Shown: positions 22,767 to 30,727, counted from the first letter of the stretch. The stretch: 64,000 nucleotides of DNA from Nocardioides humilatus (GCF_008373755.1 NZ_VUJV01000003.1:372001-436000), one strand, 5' to 3'. Made by a program: numbers and translations. Notes: generated by a model from the sequence alone, not told the origin.

Positions 22767-23798
22767 GTGAGCAAAGCCGCCGCCGCACGGAAGCTGGCCT
22801 CCGCCGCCCTCTACGGCGGCGGAGGCGTGTCAGCGCTCGGAGCGGGTCTCTACGGCGTGATGGTGGCCGAGGCCAAGCTCGCCCGGAAGATCATCGGCCA
22901 GGCCGACGCCGAGCCGCCGATCTCCACCGGTTGGTACGGCCGCCGGCGTCCCGGACCGGCGATCCGCATCGCGCTGCTCGGCGACTCGAGCGCCGCCGGC
23001 TACGGCCTGCAGCGGGTCGAGGAGACCCCGGGCGCACTCATCGCGAGCGGTGTCTCCGAGCACGCCGACCGGCGCGTCTACCTGCGCGAGTTCTGTGTCG
23101 TCGGCGCCCGCTCCTCCGACCTCACCGCCCAGATCGACCGCGCGCTACCGATCGAGCCCGAGGTGGCGGTGATCCTGATCGGCGGCAACGACGTCACCCA
23201 CACCGTCTTGCCGTCGCACTCGGTGCGCCACCTGTCCGAGGGCGTACGACGCCTCACCGCCGCCGGCACCAAGGTCGTCGTCGGCACCTGCCCCGACCTC
23301 GGCACGATCCAACCGATCGCACCTCCGCTGCGCCAGGTCGCGCGCGCCTGGTCGCGTCGACTCGCGGCCGCCCAGACGATCGCGGTGATCGAGGAGAACG
23401 GCCGCACCGTCTCCCTCGGCGACGTGCTCGGTCCGGAGTTTGCCGCCGACCCGGCCGTCCTCTTCGGACCCGACCAGTTCCATCCGTCCGCCGAGGGCTA
23501 CCGGGCGCTGGCCAACGTGCTGCTCCCCTCGATCCTCGCCGCGCTCGACAACGCACCGGCCGAGGAGAGCGCGCTGGAGGCCTACCGCGGCGAGGGCGTG
23601 CTGCCCGTGTCCCGCGCGGCCATCCAGGCCGTCAACGCCCCCGGCACCGAACTCGGCGGCACCGAGGTCGCCGGCAAGCGGGCCGGCGTCCGCGGACTCT
23701 GGGTCGAACTGCGGCACCGCCGCCGCCGGCCGCAGGCCACCGCCGAGGCCCCCTCGGCCAACGAGGCCGACGCGGACTCCGAGACCGCGACCTCCTAG
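22767..23798 (+). CDS. SGNH/GDSL hydrolase, Rv1075c-like
   Basis: An esterase of 343 residues with an N-terminal hydrophobic segment (about 10-33) that may anchor it. Block I is ALLGDSSAAGYG with the Ser nucleophile, block III is ILIGGNDVTHTV, and the catalytic Asp/His pair is in FGPDQFHPSAEGYRALANVLLP. The tail after residue 300 is Arg- and Ala-rich and disordered. Mycobacterial Rv1075c is the likely counterpart (ester hydrolase near cbs). A strong hairpin follows the stop. Confidence 0.9.
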   Translation: MSKAAAARKLASAALYGGGGVSALGAGLYGVMVAEAKLARKIIGQADAEPPISTGWYGRRRPGPAIRIALLGDSSAAGYGLQRVEETPGALIASGVSEHADRRVYLREFCVVGARSSDLTAQIDRALPIEPEVAVILIGGNDVTHTVLPSHSVRHLSEGVRRLTAAGTKVVVGTCPDLGTIQPIAPPLRQVARAWSRRLAAAQTIAVIEENGRTVSLGDVLGPEFAADPAVLFGPDQFHPSAEGYRALANVLLPSILAALDNAPAEESALEAYRGEGVLPVSRAAIQAVNAPGTELGGTEVAGKRAGVRGLWVELRHRRRRPQATAEAPSANEADADSETATS

Positions 23799-23811
23799 AC
23801 CCCAGAAATGG

Positions 23812-23843
23812 CCGAAGGCCCCGGATCGCTCCGGGGCCTTCGG
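23812..23843. terminator. Bidirectional hairpin terminator
   Basis: A perfect 14-bp stem (CCGAAGGCCCCGGA and its complement) with a 4-base loop stands between two convergent genes. There is no T-run. In such high-GC genomes a strong hairpin alone is often taken as the stop signal. Confidence 0.8.
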
Positions 23844-23854
23844 ACTCGTGCAGA

Positions 23855-24712
23855 TCAGTTGTCTTGCAGGATCGCCAGGATGCGCAGCAGGTTGGTGTAG
23901 ATCCAGACCAGGCTGACGGTCAATGCGAACGACGCCCGCCACGACTCCCGGGCCGGGATGCCGTTGCGGATGCCCTGCTCGATGAAGTCGAAGTCGAGGA
24001 TGAGCATGAACACACCCAGGACCAGACCGAGGACGGCGAACAGAGCGCCCATCGCGCCGTTGTCGTAGAGGCCGAGGCCCTGGCCGAAGAGGCCGAGCAC
24101 GATCTCGAGCAGGCTCAGCGCCACCATGCCGAACATCGCCGAGATGACGAACGTGCGGAACTTCTGGCCGACCTGGATGTCGAAGAACTTGTAGGCAGCC
24201 AGCGTGCCGCCGAAGGCGGCGAAGGTGCCGAGGACCGCCTGGACGACGATGCCGCCCATGCTGCCGTCAGCGCCGTAGACGGCGTCGTAGAACTTGCTCA
24301 GCGCGCCGAGCGCCACGCCCTCGAACACCGCGAACGCGATGACCAGGGCGGGGCTGATGACCCGCTTGAACGAGTTGACCATCGACAGCGCGAACGCGCC
24401 GAGGGCACCGATCGTGAGCGCGGCGCTGAGGGCCGGGATCGCGCCAGCCGGGTCGTCGGTGATGTCACCGGTGCCGATCCAGGTGACGGCGGCGGCGACC
24501 ACGAGCACACCGAGCGTGATCGCGGTCGACTGCACGACCGTGTCGATCGTCATCCGGTCGGAGCTCGCGGGAGCCACCGGCGCGTAGGTGCCCGGCTGCT
24601 CGCCGTAGCCCTGCGGCGACTGCGCGTAGCCCTGGTAGGACGCCTGGCCGTAGCCACCGCCCGCTCGGTTGAACTCCTCCGACCGGCGGAAGACGGGGTT
24701 GTTGCTCTGCAT
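23855..24712 (-). CDS. Bax inhibitor-1/YccA-family membrane protein
   Basis: A protein of 285 residues. A Gln/Gly/Tyr-rich cytoplasmic tail (about 1-55, GYGQASYQGYAQSPQGYGEQ) precedes seven membrane helices. Family landmarks are the helices SAALTIGALGAFALSMVNSF, VFEGVALGALSKFYD, and LILDFDFIEQGIRNGIP with the two Asp residues of the pH-sensing pair. BI-1 relatives act as proton-sensitive ion leak channels. GGAGGAG precedes the ATG. Confidence 0.92.
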   Translation of the reverse strand: MQSNNPVFRRSEEFNRAGGGYGQASYQGYAQSPQGYGEQPGTYAPVAPASSDRMTIDTVVQSTAITLGVLVVAAAVTWIGTGDITDDPAGAIPALSAALTIGALGAFALSMVNSFKRVISPALVIAFAVFEGVALGALSKFYDAVYGADGSMGGIVVQAVLGTFAAFGGTLAAYKFFDIQVGQKFRTFVISAMFGMVALSLLEIVLGLFGQGLGLYDNGAMGALFAVLGLVLGVFMLILDFDFIEQGIRNGIPARESWRASFALTVSLVWIYTNLLRILAILQDN

Positions 24713-24814
24713 GGTCTCCTCCGAGGAAATGCCTGGTAGGTGACTCCAGTGTAGGAGCCAGATACCTGTGCAACGTACCGCTTGCCGTTGGCGTTCCCTA
24801 CGGAGGCTGCTCGT

Positions 24815-26329
24815 TCACCCCGCGTCGGCGATCCGCACGGTGACCGGTCCGGTGCCCGTCGGGGCCACCTCGACCATCTGCCCGGGCTGCTGCACCGCGG
24901 TGCCGCCGTCCACCACGACCTCGTAGCCGTTGGCGTAGTGCAGCGGGCTGACGAACACCTCCGTCGGTTGCGTGATCGTCGGGTCGGGCCGGTAGCGCAG
25001 CAGGAAGTCACCGGTCACTGCATCGAACGACATCTTCGTCGGCGTGCCTGCCACGGCCTGCGCATAGGTGCGGACCAGCTTGAGCAGCTTCTCGGTCTTG
25101 ACCGAGGTGAGGTCGGCGTCGTCGGTGAACATGCCCTGGGCGTCGTCGGCAGTGGTCGGGTCCTCCCAGCGCTTGTAGGCCCAGTGCAGCCAGCTCATCA
25201 GGTGCTCGTCGGCCACGGCCGCGTCGATCTCGACGGCGCGGACGTTGTCGGTGGCGCCCCACTCGCTCATCATCGGCACCGCCCTGATCTTCCGCGCCTG
25301 GGCGACGGCGTTCTGCTCGCGGTCGCGGCTGAACTTCCAGCAGTTCTCGACCTTGCCGCCGGGGATGCCCTGCGATTCCAGGAAGACGTCTTGGCAGTAG
25401 TTGTGCCACGACAGGCCCAGGCGCCGCTCCCCCGCCATCGGCTCGAGGTAGGTCGGCGCCTTCTGGCCGGCGGCGAGCTGCTGAGGCTCCCACCACACGA
25501 TGTTCTGCGAGTCGAGAGCGCGGATCGCGGTGGTCGCCTTCTCGAAGGCCGGCTGGAGCTCCTTCGTGTAGGACGCGTGGCAGCCCGCCTTCAGGCAGTT
25601 GGACCACTCGAGGCCCATCCACGGCTCGTTCATCAGGTCGTAGCCCATGAGGTAGGGCTGGTCCTGCCACCAACCGGCGGCGACCTTCCACGCATCCACC
25701 CAGCCGTCGAGCAGCCCGTCCTTGTTGGCCCAGAACCGGTCGAAGACCGTCGACACCTCGGGCGTCCAGTAACCCAGCGGGAAGGGCAGGTTGACCGGCG
25801 GAAGCAGGTTGAACGGCGCCGGCCGGATCATCGCCCAGTCGGGCACGCCCTCGCCGCCGTAGGTCTCGTGCCACTGGTCCTGGTGGGCATCGAGCTGCAT
25901 CCAGATGCCCTGGTCGGCCAGCAGGTCCATGACCCGCTGCCAGCGGTCGCGGTAGGTCTCGTCGCCGATGCCGGCCTGATCGGGCGTGATACCGGCCCAC
26001 ATCGTGCCGAGCCGCACGCCGTTGAACCCGTGGTCCTTCAGCCACTGAGCATCGGCCGCGGTGAACCCGGCCGCCGTTTCCGGCGGCGCGTAGGGCGCCT
26101 TCTTCCACACCAGGTTGAAGCCGTGGACGATCACCACCCGCCCGTACTGGTCCACCATCCAGCGGCCCTTGCGGCGCAGCTGCGGCGCGTCGGAGGTCGC
26201 GTCGACGGCCGCGACCGTCGAGACGACGGGCTGGCTGACCTCGCGGCGCTCGGCGCGGGCGCTCGGCGCCAGGCCGAGTACGACGGCACCAGCGACCAGC
26301 GCGATAGAACACGTTCTAAGGCGGCTCAC
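24815..26329 (-). CDS. Secreted glycoside hydrolase family 5, endoglycoceramidase-like
   Basis: A protein of 504 residues with a Sec signal (about 1-26, ending SARA). The catalytic (beta/alpha)8 barrel shows VVIVHGFNLVWKKAPY, GFNGVRLGTMWAGITPD, WMQLDAHQDQW, the acid/base Glu in YDLMNEPWMG (about E235) and the nucleophile in PMMSEWGATD (about E356). The last 90 residues are a beta domain typical of endoglycoceramidases. Related actinobacterial enzymes cleave the bond between an oligosaccharide and a lipid (EC 3.2.1.123) or other beta-glucosides. GTG at 26329 is the only start that keeps the signal. It lies 38 bases after the methyltransferase gene. A KstR-type palindrome overlaps codons 4-9. 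Confidence 0.88.
   Translation of the reverse strand: MSRLRTCSIALVAGAVVLGLAPSARAERREVSQPVVSTVAAVDATSDAPQLRRKGRWMVDQYGRVVIVHGFNLVWKKAPYAPPETAAGFTAADAQWLKDHGFNGVRLGTMWAGITPDQAGIGDETYRDRWQRVMDLLADQGIWMQLDAHQDQWHETYGGEGVPDWAMIRPAPFNLLPPVNLPFPLGYWTPEVSTVFDRFWANKDGLLDGWVDAWKVAAGWWQDQPYLMGYDLMNEPWMGLEWSNCLKAGCHASYTKELQPAFEKATTAIRALDSQNIVWWEPQQLAAGQKAPTYLEPMAGERRLGLSWHNYCQDVFLESQGIPGGKVENCWKFSRDREQNAVAQARKIRAVPMMSEWGATDNVRAVEIDAAVADEHLMSWLHWAYKRWEDPTTADDAQGMFTDDADLTSVKTEKLLKLVRTYAQAVAGTPTKMSFDAVTGDFLLRYRPDPTITQPTEVFVSPLHYANGYEVVVDGGTAVQQPGQMVEVAPTGTGPVTVRIADAG
26305..26318. promoter_or_regulatory. KstR-type palindrome TAGAACACGTTCTA
   Basis: It fits TNNAACNNGTTNNA, the motif described for KstR, a TetR-family repressor of cholesterol catabolism in actinobacteria. 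It lies inside the first codons of the GH5 gene, where a bound repressor could block transcription from a nearby promoter. I see no kstR gene in the window. Confidence 0.5.
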
Positions 26330-26367
26330 GCTGGCTCAACGAGGCGAGCCCGGGAAGGTGACTCCCC

Positions 26368-27069
26368 TCAGGACTTCCGCCGGAGGCGCACCACCGTGTC
26401 GCGGACCGGCATCGGTCCCTCCTCGGTCTCCTGCTCCCGGTCCTGCACCTCGGCGACCTCCACCTCCCAGGTGTCGGTCGAGCCGCCCTCGAGGCCGAGG
26501 GTCGCCAACAGCTGCTCGGGTGGGAAGAGCAGGCCCGGGCCGTGCGGCCGGCGGGCGCCGCTGTCCACGTCGTGAGGGTGGTGGGCGACCACGAGCAGCC
26601 GACCCTCCGGCGCGACCGCAGCGGCGAGGCGGCTGTAGACGCCGTCGAAGTCGTCGCGCGGCACGTGCATGAAGTGCGCGGAGACCAGGTCGAAGCCGTG
26701 GGAGCGCCTCGGGTGCCGCGGCGGGTGACCCGACAAGACGTCGTACTCACCGACGCGCACGCGGTGGTCGACCTTGCGCTCGATCGCGTGCTCGGCGGTG
26801 CGGTCCAGGGCGACCCGCGACACGTCGACGGCGGTGACCTCCCACCCCTGCTCAGCGAGCCAGATCGCGTCGGCGCCCTCCCCGCAACCCACGTCGAGCG
26901 CGTGACCGGGCGTCAGGTCGGCGGTCTGCTCGACCAGCCGCCGGTTGGGCCGGCCGCTCCACACGCGGTCGCTGCCGCCGTACCGCTCGTCCCAGAACTC
27001 GCGGGTCAGCGCCTTCCGCATCTCCTCGAGCGTGAGGTCGTGGTCGCGGTCGTCATGGTGGTGGTTCAC
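26368..27069 (-). CDS. SAM-dependent methyltransferase with His/Asp-rich N-terminus
   Basis: A class I methyltransferase of 233 residues. Motif I is ALDVGCGEGADAIWLAEQGW and motif II is VTAVDVS. FDLVSAHFMHVPRDDFDGVY and LLVVAHHPHDV follow, as in the TehB/TPMT-like branch. The first residues after the start are NHHHDDRDHD, which could bind metal. The GTG at 27069 begins one base after the tRNA gene that lies upstream on the same strand. The next in-frame ATG, at 27021, has a GAGGAG with no spacing and would remove the His-rich tail. The methyl acceptor is unknown; a small thiol or metalloid would be in line with relatives. Confidence 0.82.
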   Translation of the reverse strand: MNHHHDDRDHDLTLEEMRKALTREFWDERYGGSDRVWSGRPNRRLVEQTADLTPGHALDVGCGEGADAIWLAEQGWEVTAVDVSRVALDRTAEHAIERKVDHRVRVGEYDVLSGHPPRHPRRSHGFDLVSAHFMHVPRDDFDGVYSRLAAAVAPEGRLLVVAHHPHDVDSGARRPHGPGLLFPPEQLLATLGLEGGSTDTWEVEVAEVQDREQETEEGPMPVRDTVVRLRRKS

Positions 27070-27070
27070 G

Positions 27071-27144
27071 TGCCCCCGCTGGGACTCGAACCCAGACTGC
27101 GCCGCTTTTAAGGCGGCTTCCTCTGCCGGTTGGGATACAGGGGC
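27071..27144 (-). tRNA. Type I tRNA gene with apparent UAA anticodon
   Basis: Cloverleaf: acceptor GCCCCTG/CGGGGGC with one T-G pair; D-arm containing AACCGGCAG (G18-G19 present); anticodon stem GCCGC/GCGGC closing the loop CTTAAAA, so the anticodon reads TAA. The variable loop is 5 bases (GCAGT), and the T-arm is CTGGG-TTCGAGT-CCCAG. The discriminator is A and CCA is not encoded. UAA would decode UUA (Leu), but bacterial tRNA-Leu has a long variable arm that is absent here. The D-stem is imperfect and the D region has one extra base. The amino acid identity is therefore uncertain; it may be a degenerate or specialised tRNA. Confidence 0.75.
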
Positions 27145-27158
27145 CGGCCAAGCACGGG

Positions 27159-27202
27159 ACGTCATACGTCTCGCGCCTCCCGCGGTGCGGGGCGTATGAC
27201 GT
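27159..27202. repeat. 10-bp inverted repeat upstream of the tRNA gene
   Basis: ACGTCATACG (27159-27168) and its exact complement CGTATGACGT (27193-27202) are separated by 24 bases. The pair fills the region where the tRNA promoter should be, between the def stop and the tRNA 5' end. It could be two operator half-sites or a hairpin that ends def transcription. Confidence 0.55.
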
Positions 27203-27218
27203 TAGCCCGTCGCCCAGG

Positions 27219-27797
27219 TCATAAGTAGGTCTGGCGCGGGTGCACGGCATGCGCGCCGGCAACGCGGTCGAGGAAGAGGAACCCCTGGCAGTGGTCCATC
27301 TCGTGCTGCAGGGCGCGGGCCTCGAAGGCGTCGGTCTCGAAGGTGACCTGCTCGCCGGTGCCGGGCAGCTGGCCGGTGACGACGAGCCGGCTGGCTCGCT
27401 TCACGTCGCCGGTGAAGTCGGGCACGCTCATGCAGCCCTCCCGCGCCTTGTCGTTGCGGCTCGCCTCGACCACCTCCGCGTTGCAGAGGACGAAGGTGCC
27501 GTGGTGGGTCCGCGCCTTGGGGTGCTCGGAGACGTCGACGCAGAAGACCTGCGCGGCGACACCGACCTGCTGGGCTGCTAGACCGACGCAACCAGGGCTG
27601 ACCCGCATCGTGGCCACCAGGTCCGCAGCGAGCTGGACCCACTCCTCGGCAGTCGGATCGACCCGCTCCCCCGCGGTCGCGAGCACCGGGTCAGGCGCGC
27701 GCACGACCTCGAGGACCCGGCCGTCGAGGCCGAGCTCGGCCTCGGTCCAGGCGGCGACGCGCTCGCTGTCGGTGCCGTGGGGGCTGTGAGGGCTCAC
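27219..27797 (-). CDS. def: Peptide deformylase
   Basis: Metalloenzyme that removes the formyl group from nascent proteins. Its 192 residues contain the three deformylase motifs: CVGLAAQQVG (motif 1, GxGxAAxQ-like), EGCMSVP (motif 2 with the metal Cys) and HEMDHCQGFLF (motif 3, HExDH). The sequence DPVLATAGERVDPTAEEW is usual at the N-terminus. GTG at 27797 overlaps the stop of the ACT gene by 4 bases (GTGA), which implies translational coupling. Confidence 0.95.
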   Translation of the reverse strand: MSPHSPHGTDSERVAAWTEAELGLDGRVLEVVRAPDPVLATAGERVDPTAEEWVQLAADLVATMRVSPGCVGLAAQQVGVAAQVFCVDVSEHPKARTHHGTFVLCNAEVVEASRNDKAREGCMSVPDFTGDVKRASRLVVTGQLPGTGEQVTFETDAFEARALQHEMDHCQGFLFLDRVAGAHAVHPRQTYL

Positions 27798-28336
27798 AGG
27801 TCGTCGGCCTCGACCGCCCGCAGCGTGGCGGTGACACCGACGTCAGTCGCGGCGGCCTTGATGGATGCCTCGACGGCGGCGGGGTCGGCGGACGACGGCA
27901 GGTCGAGCTCGGCGACGAGCAGGTAGAGCTCGCCGGAGAGCCGGGTCGTCAGGTCGGTGATGTTGCCGCCGGCCGAGGCGACCTCGCGGACGATCGCCGA
28001 CACGATGCCGGGCCGGTCACCGCCGTGCACGGTCAGCACCCACGAGCTGCCGCCGGTCGTCGGCGTCGGCTCGTCGTTGACCGGACGCACCGAGACGTCG
28101 AGCTCGCCACCCGCCGTCAGCGGGGTGAGCGCGTGCTCGATCTCGCTCGGCGCCACCCGGCCGTCAGCACCCTCGGTCGAGCACACCAACATCATCGCGA
28201 AGTGGCCCCGCAGCAGGGTCATCGTCGTGTCCTCGATGTTGAGCCCGAGATCGGCGAGACCCGCAGTGACCTCGGCGATGATGCCCGGCCGGTCGTGGCC
28301 CAGGACGGTGACGGCGTAGAGGCGCGCAGCGGTCAT
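27794..28336 (-). CDS. Double ACT-domain protein (GcvR-like)
   Basis: A protein of 180 residues made of two ACT domains. The first begins YAVTVLGHDRPGIIAEVTAGLADLGLNIED and the second begins WVLTVHGGDRPGIVSAIVREVASAGGNITD. Both have the DRPGI turn that binds small ligands such as amino acids. The arrangement is that of GcvR-type proteins. The target in actinobacteria is unknown. GGGAGGATG precedes the ATG. It overlaps def by 4 bases. Confidence 0.88.
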   Translation of the reverse strand: MTAARLYAVTVLGHDRPGIIAEVTAGLADLGLNIEDTTMTLLRGHFAMMLVCSTEGADGRVAPSEIEHALTPLTAGGELDVSVRPVNDEPTPTTGGSSWVLTVHGGDRPGIVSAIVREVASAGGNITDLTTRLSGELYLLVAELDLPSSADPAAVEASIKAAATDVGVTATLRAVEADDL

Positions 28337-28384
28337 GCCGTCATCCTCCCATCGCCCGTGCCGGGGGTGGAGGCCCTACGCGAC

Positions 28385-29728
28385 TCAGTCGACCTTCACC
28401 TCGAGCGAGATGCTGCCCTGGTTGTCGCCGTAGGCGCCGGGCACGCCGACGAAGCCGTAGCCGTCGGCGAAGCCGAGGTAGAGCGTCTGGGCGTCGCTCG
28501 GGACCTTGACCTCCTGGGTGCTGCCGCTCGAGGTCTCGCCGTTGCCGATGAAGAAGGGTTCACCGAGGTCCGGGCTCTGGCGCTGCTGGCTGTTGGCCTC
28601 GCTGAGGTCGACGACCGCGTCGGCTGCCTGGGTGGGCTGGTCGTCCCCGACGAACACCCCCACCAGGAAGAGCGTGCGGTCGACGTGACTGACACCTGCG
28701 ATGCCGTTGAAGCCCGACACGCCGGTCGCGGCGAAGGACTGCTCGCCGCCGTCGGGCGACTCCAGGACGCAGCCGTCGCAGGCGCTGATCTTGCCCTCGA
28801 CCTTCGCGAAGGTCACCTTGCCCGCACCGTCGACCTTGACCTTGACCGGAGCCGTGCCCGGGTCGCTCAGGAGCGCCTTCTCCTCGTCGCCGGCACCAGC
28901 CAGGTAGATGTCGGAGGTGCCCGGCACCTTGACGTCGTGCGTCTCGGGTCCGCTCAGCACGACGACCGCGGTCGCGACTCCTCCGATGCCGACAGCGCCG
29001 GCGGCGACGCCCGCGCCGATCTTGATCGCAGCGCCCTTCGAAAGCCCCGCGATCGTGCCGTGACCGCCGACGTGGCCCGCGGAGCCCACGGCTCCGACAG
29101 CGCTCCCACCTCCACCCGCGCCACCGACCGCGCTTCCTGCGGCACCGCCGCCGATCGCACCCGAGGCCACCCCCGAGCCCGCAGCGCCGGCGACACCGGC
29201 GGCGGTGGCGGCCGATGCCGACCCGCTCGTCGCGAGCACGAGCAGCGGCACCGCGCCGGCGGTGACGACCGCGCCGAACGCGACGGCTCCCGCTCGCCAG
29301 TCCTGTCCGTGGCGTTGCTGAGCCAGCTGGTCGAGCGCGAGCACCATGTCGGCGGCCGAGCCGGGGCGGTGGGCAGGATCGGGCACGAGGACCGGTCCGA
29401 GCAGCCACGCGACGCCCGGATCGAGGTCGTCGACACGCGGCGGCAGCGAGGGCGCCCCGCGGAACAGGTGGGCCAGCAGCGCCGCTGCCGAGTAGAGATC
29501 GCTGCGCACCGTCGGAGGCTGGCCGGAGAGGACCTCCGGACTCGCGTAGCCCGGGTCGATGGCCGCGCCCTGCGCGAGGTGGACGCCGCCGGCCTCGTCG
29601 ACCAGGACGCTCGAGGCGCCGACAGCGCCGCACACACCCCCGGCCTCGTGCAGCCGAGCCAGCTCCGTGAGGAGGCCGCGGCCGATGGCCAGGACCTGCT
29701 CGTCCGACAACCCAGCGGAGGCGGTCAT
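28385..29728 (-). CDS. Membrane pseudokinase fused to a PA-IL-lectin-like outer domain
   Basis: A protein of 447 residues. Residues 1-120 resemble only the C-lobe of a Ser/Thr protein kinase: LLTELARLHEAGGVCGAVGASSVLVDEAG aligns with the catalytic loop, YASPEVLSG with the P+1 loop, and SDLYSAAALLAHLFRG with helix F. The catalytic Asp and the DFG motif are missing and there is no N-lobe, so it should be inactive. A hydrophobic segment (about 140-165), a Gly/Ala/Ser linker and a second hydrophobic segment (about 240-265) follow. The C-terminus (HDVKVPGTSDIYLAG, LYLGFADGYGFVGVPGAYGDNQG) recalls the galactose-binding PA-IL fold. The ATG follows TAGTTT by 7 nt. Confidence 0.72.
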   Translation of the reverse strand: MTASAGLSDEQVLAIGRGLLTELARLHEAGGVCGAVGASSVLVDEAGGVHLAQGAAIDPGYASPEVLSGQPPTVRSDLYSAAALLAHLFRGAPSLPPRVDDLDPGVAWLLGPVLVPDPAHRPGSAADMVLALDQLAQQRHGQDWRAGAVAFGAVVTAGAVPLLVLATSGSASAATAAGVAGAAGSGVASGAIGGGAAGSAVGGAGGGGSAVGAVGSAGHVGGHGTIAGLSKGAAIKIGAGVAAGAVGIGGVATAVVVLSGPETHDVKVPGTSDIYLAGAGDEEKALLSDPGTAPVKVKVDGAGKVTFAKVEGKISACDGCVLESPDGGEQSFAATGVSGFNGIAGVSHVDRTLFLVGVFVGDDQPTQAADAVVDLSEANSQQRQSPDLGEPFFIGNGETSSGSTQEVKVPSDAQTLYLGFADGYGFVGVPGAYGDNQGSISLEVKVD

Positions 29729-29735
29729 GATGCGG

Positions 29736-29741
29736 AAACTA
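29736..29741 (-). promoter_or_regulatory. -10 element, leaderless start of the pseudokinase gene
   Basis: TAGTTT on the minus strand ends 7 nt before the ATG at 29728. Confidence 0.45.
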
Positions 29742-29782
29742 CGCCCCGCGCGACCCGAGCCGCAGACGATTGACCGAGTTGA

Positions 29783-30727
29783 TCAGATGGTGGGCGCCGG
29801 CCCCGCGAGCGACCACGCGATGCCGTCGAGGATGTCGGTCTCCGCGACGGTGAGCGTCGGCACCTGCACCCGCCGCAGGACGCGGCTCACGATGAGCGCG
29901 CCGGCGTCGATCACGTCGAGCCGCCCCGGGTGCACGTAGCCGAGCGCGAGCCGCTCGGCCCGGGTCAGGTGGACCAGCTCGTCGACCGTGCGGTGCACGT
30001 CGTCGATGTCGAGCGCCCGGCCGTGGATCAGCTCGCGGTCGTACGCCGGCAGGCCCAGCACGCCCGCAGCAACCGTCGTCACGGTGCCGGCCACGCCGAT
30101 GACCGCCGCGGCGGCCGCCGGGTCGACCGGGCAGGCGTCGAGCGCGGCGTCGATGGCCGCGATGCAGGCAGCGAGCTGGTCGTCGGTCGCCGGGTCGCCG
30201 CCGAGGCAACGCTCGTGGAGCCGCACCGACCCGATGTCCATCGAGTGCGCGGCCATCGGGCCTTCGGCCCGGGTGCCGAGGATCAGCTCGGTCGAGCCCC
30301 CGCCGACGTCGAAGACGAGCACCGGCTCGGGTCCGGGTGTCGTGCCGCGCACGGCCCCGTCGAACGCCAACCGGGCCTCTTCCTCCCCCGACAGCACCTC
30401 CGGGTCGATGCCGAGCCGGGCCCGCACCCCCGCCGTGAACTCTGCGGAGTTGTCGGCGTCGCGCGTGGCCGAGGTGGCGCAGAAGCGGATTCGCTCGGCG
30501 CCGTGATCGGCGATCAGGCGGGCGTACTCGTCGATCGCCTCGAAGGCCCGCACCAACGCCTCCGGCGCCAACCGACCCGTCGCGTCGACCCCTTGGCCGA
30601 GGCGGACCATCCGGCTCTCGCGGACCGCGACCTCGGGGAGGTCGCCGATCAGCAGCTTGATCGTGTTGGTCCCGCAGTCGATCGCGGCGACGGGTTTCGA
30701 GGCTCGCTCCGCTCGCACCTCAACCAC
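29783..30727 (-). CDS. ppx: Ppx/GppA phosphatase (exopolyphosphatase type)
   Basis: Actin-like-fold phosphatase acting on polyphosphate or pppGpp. Phosphate 1 loop AAIDCGTNTIKLLIGD, then GEEEARLAFDGAV, phosphate 2 loop VFDVGGGSTELILG and the adenosine-type motif GVAGTVTTVAAG. At about 314 residues it is the short form without the C-terminal HD domain. GTG at 30727 overlaps the DUF501 stop by 8 bases; GTG at 30718 is an alternative. The position after eno, ftsB and DUF501 matches Rv1026 (Ppx2) as I recall it. Confidence 0.92.
   Translation of the reverse strand: MVEVRAERASKPVAAIDCGTNTIKLLIGDLPEVAVRESRMVRLGQGVDATGRLAPEALVRAFEAIDEYARLIADHGAERIRFCATSATRDADNSAEFTAGVRARLGIDPEVLSGEEEARLAFDGAVRGTTPGPEPVLVFDVGGGSTELILGTRAEGPMAAHSMDIGSVRLHERCLGGDPATDDQLAACIAAIDAALDACPVDPAAAAAVIGVAGTVTTVAAGVLGLPAYDRELIHGRALDIDDVHRTVDELVHLTRAERLALGYVHPGRLDVIDAGALIVSRVLRRVQVPTLTVAETDILDGIAWSLAGPAPTI

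Noticed and set aside
26305-26318. Transposon end or resolvase site
   Set aside because: The 14-bp palindrome is single and there is no transposase nearby; the KstR motif explains it better.
27071-27144. tRNA-linked integration site
   Set aside because: No integrase, no direct repeat of the tRNA 3' end and no change of base composition nearby.
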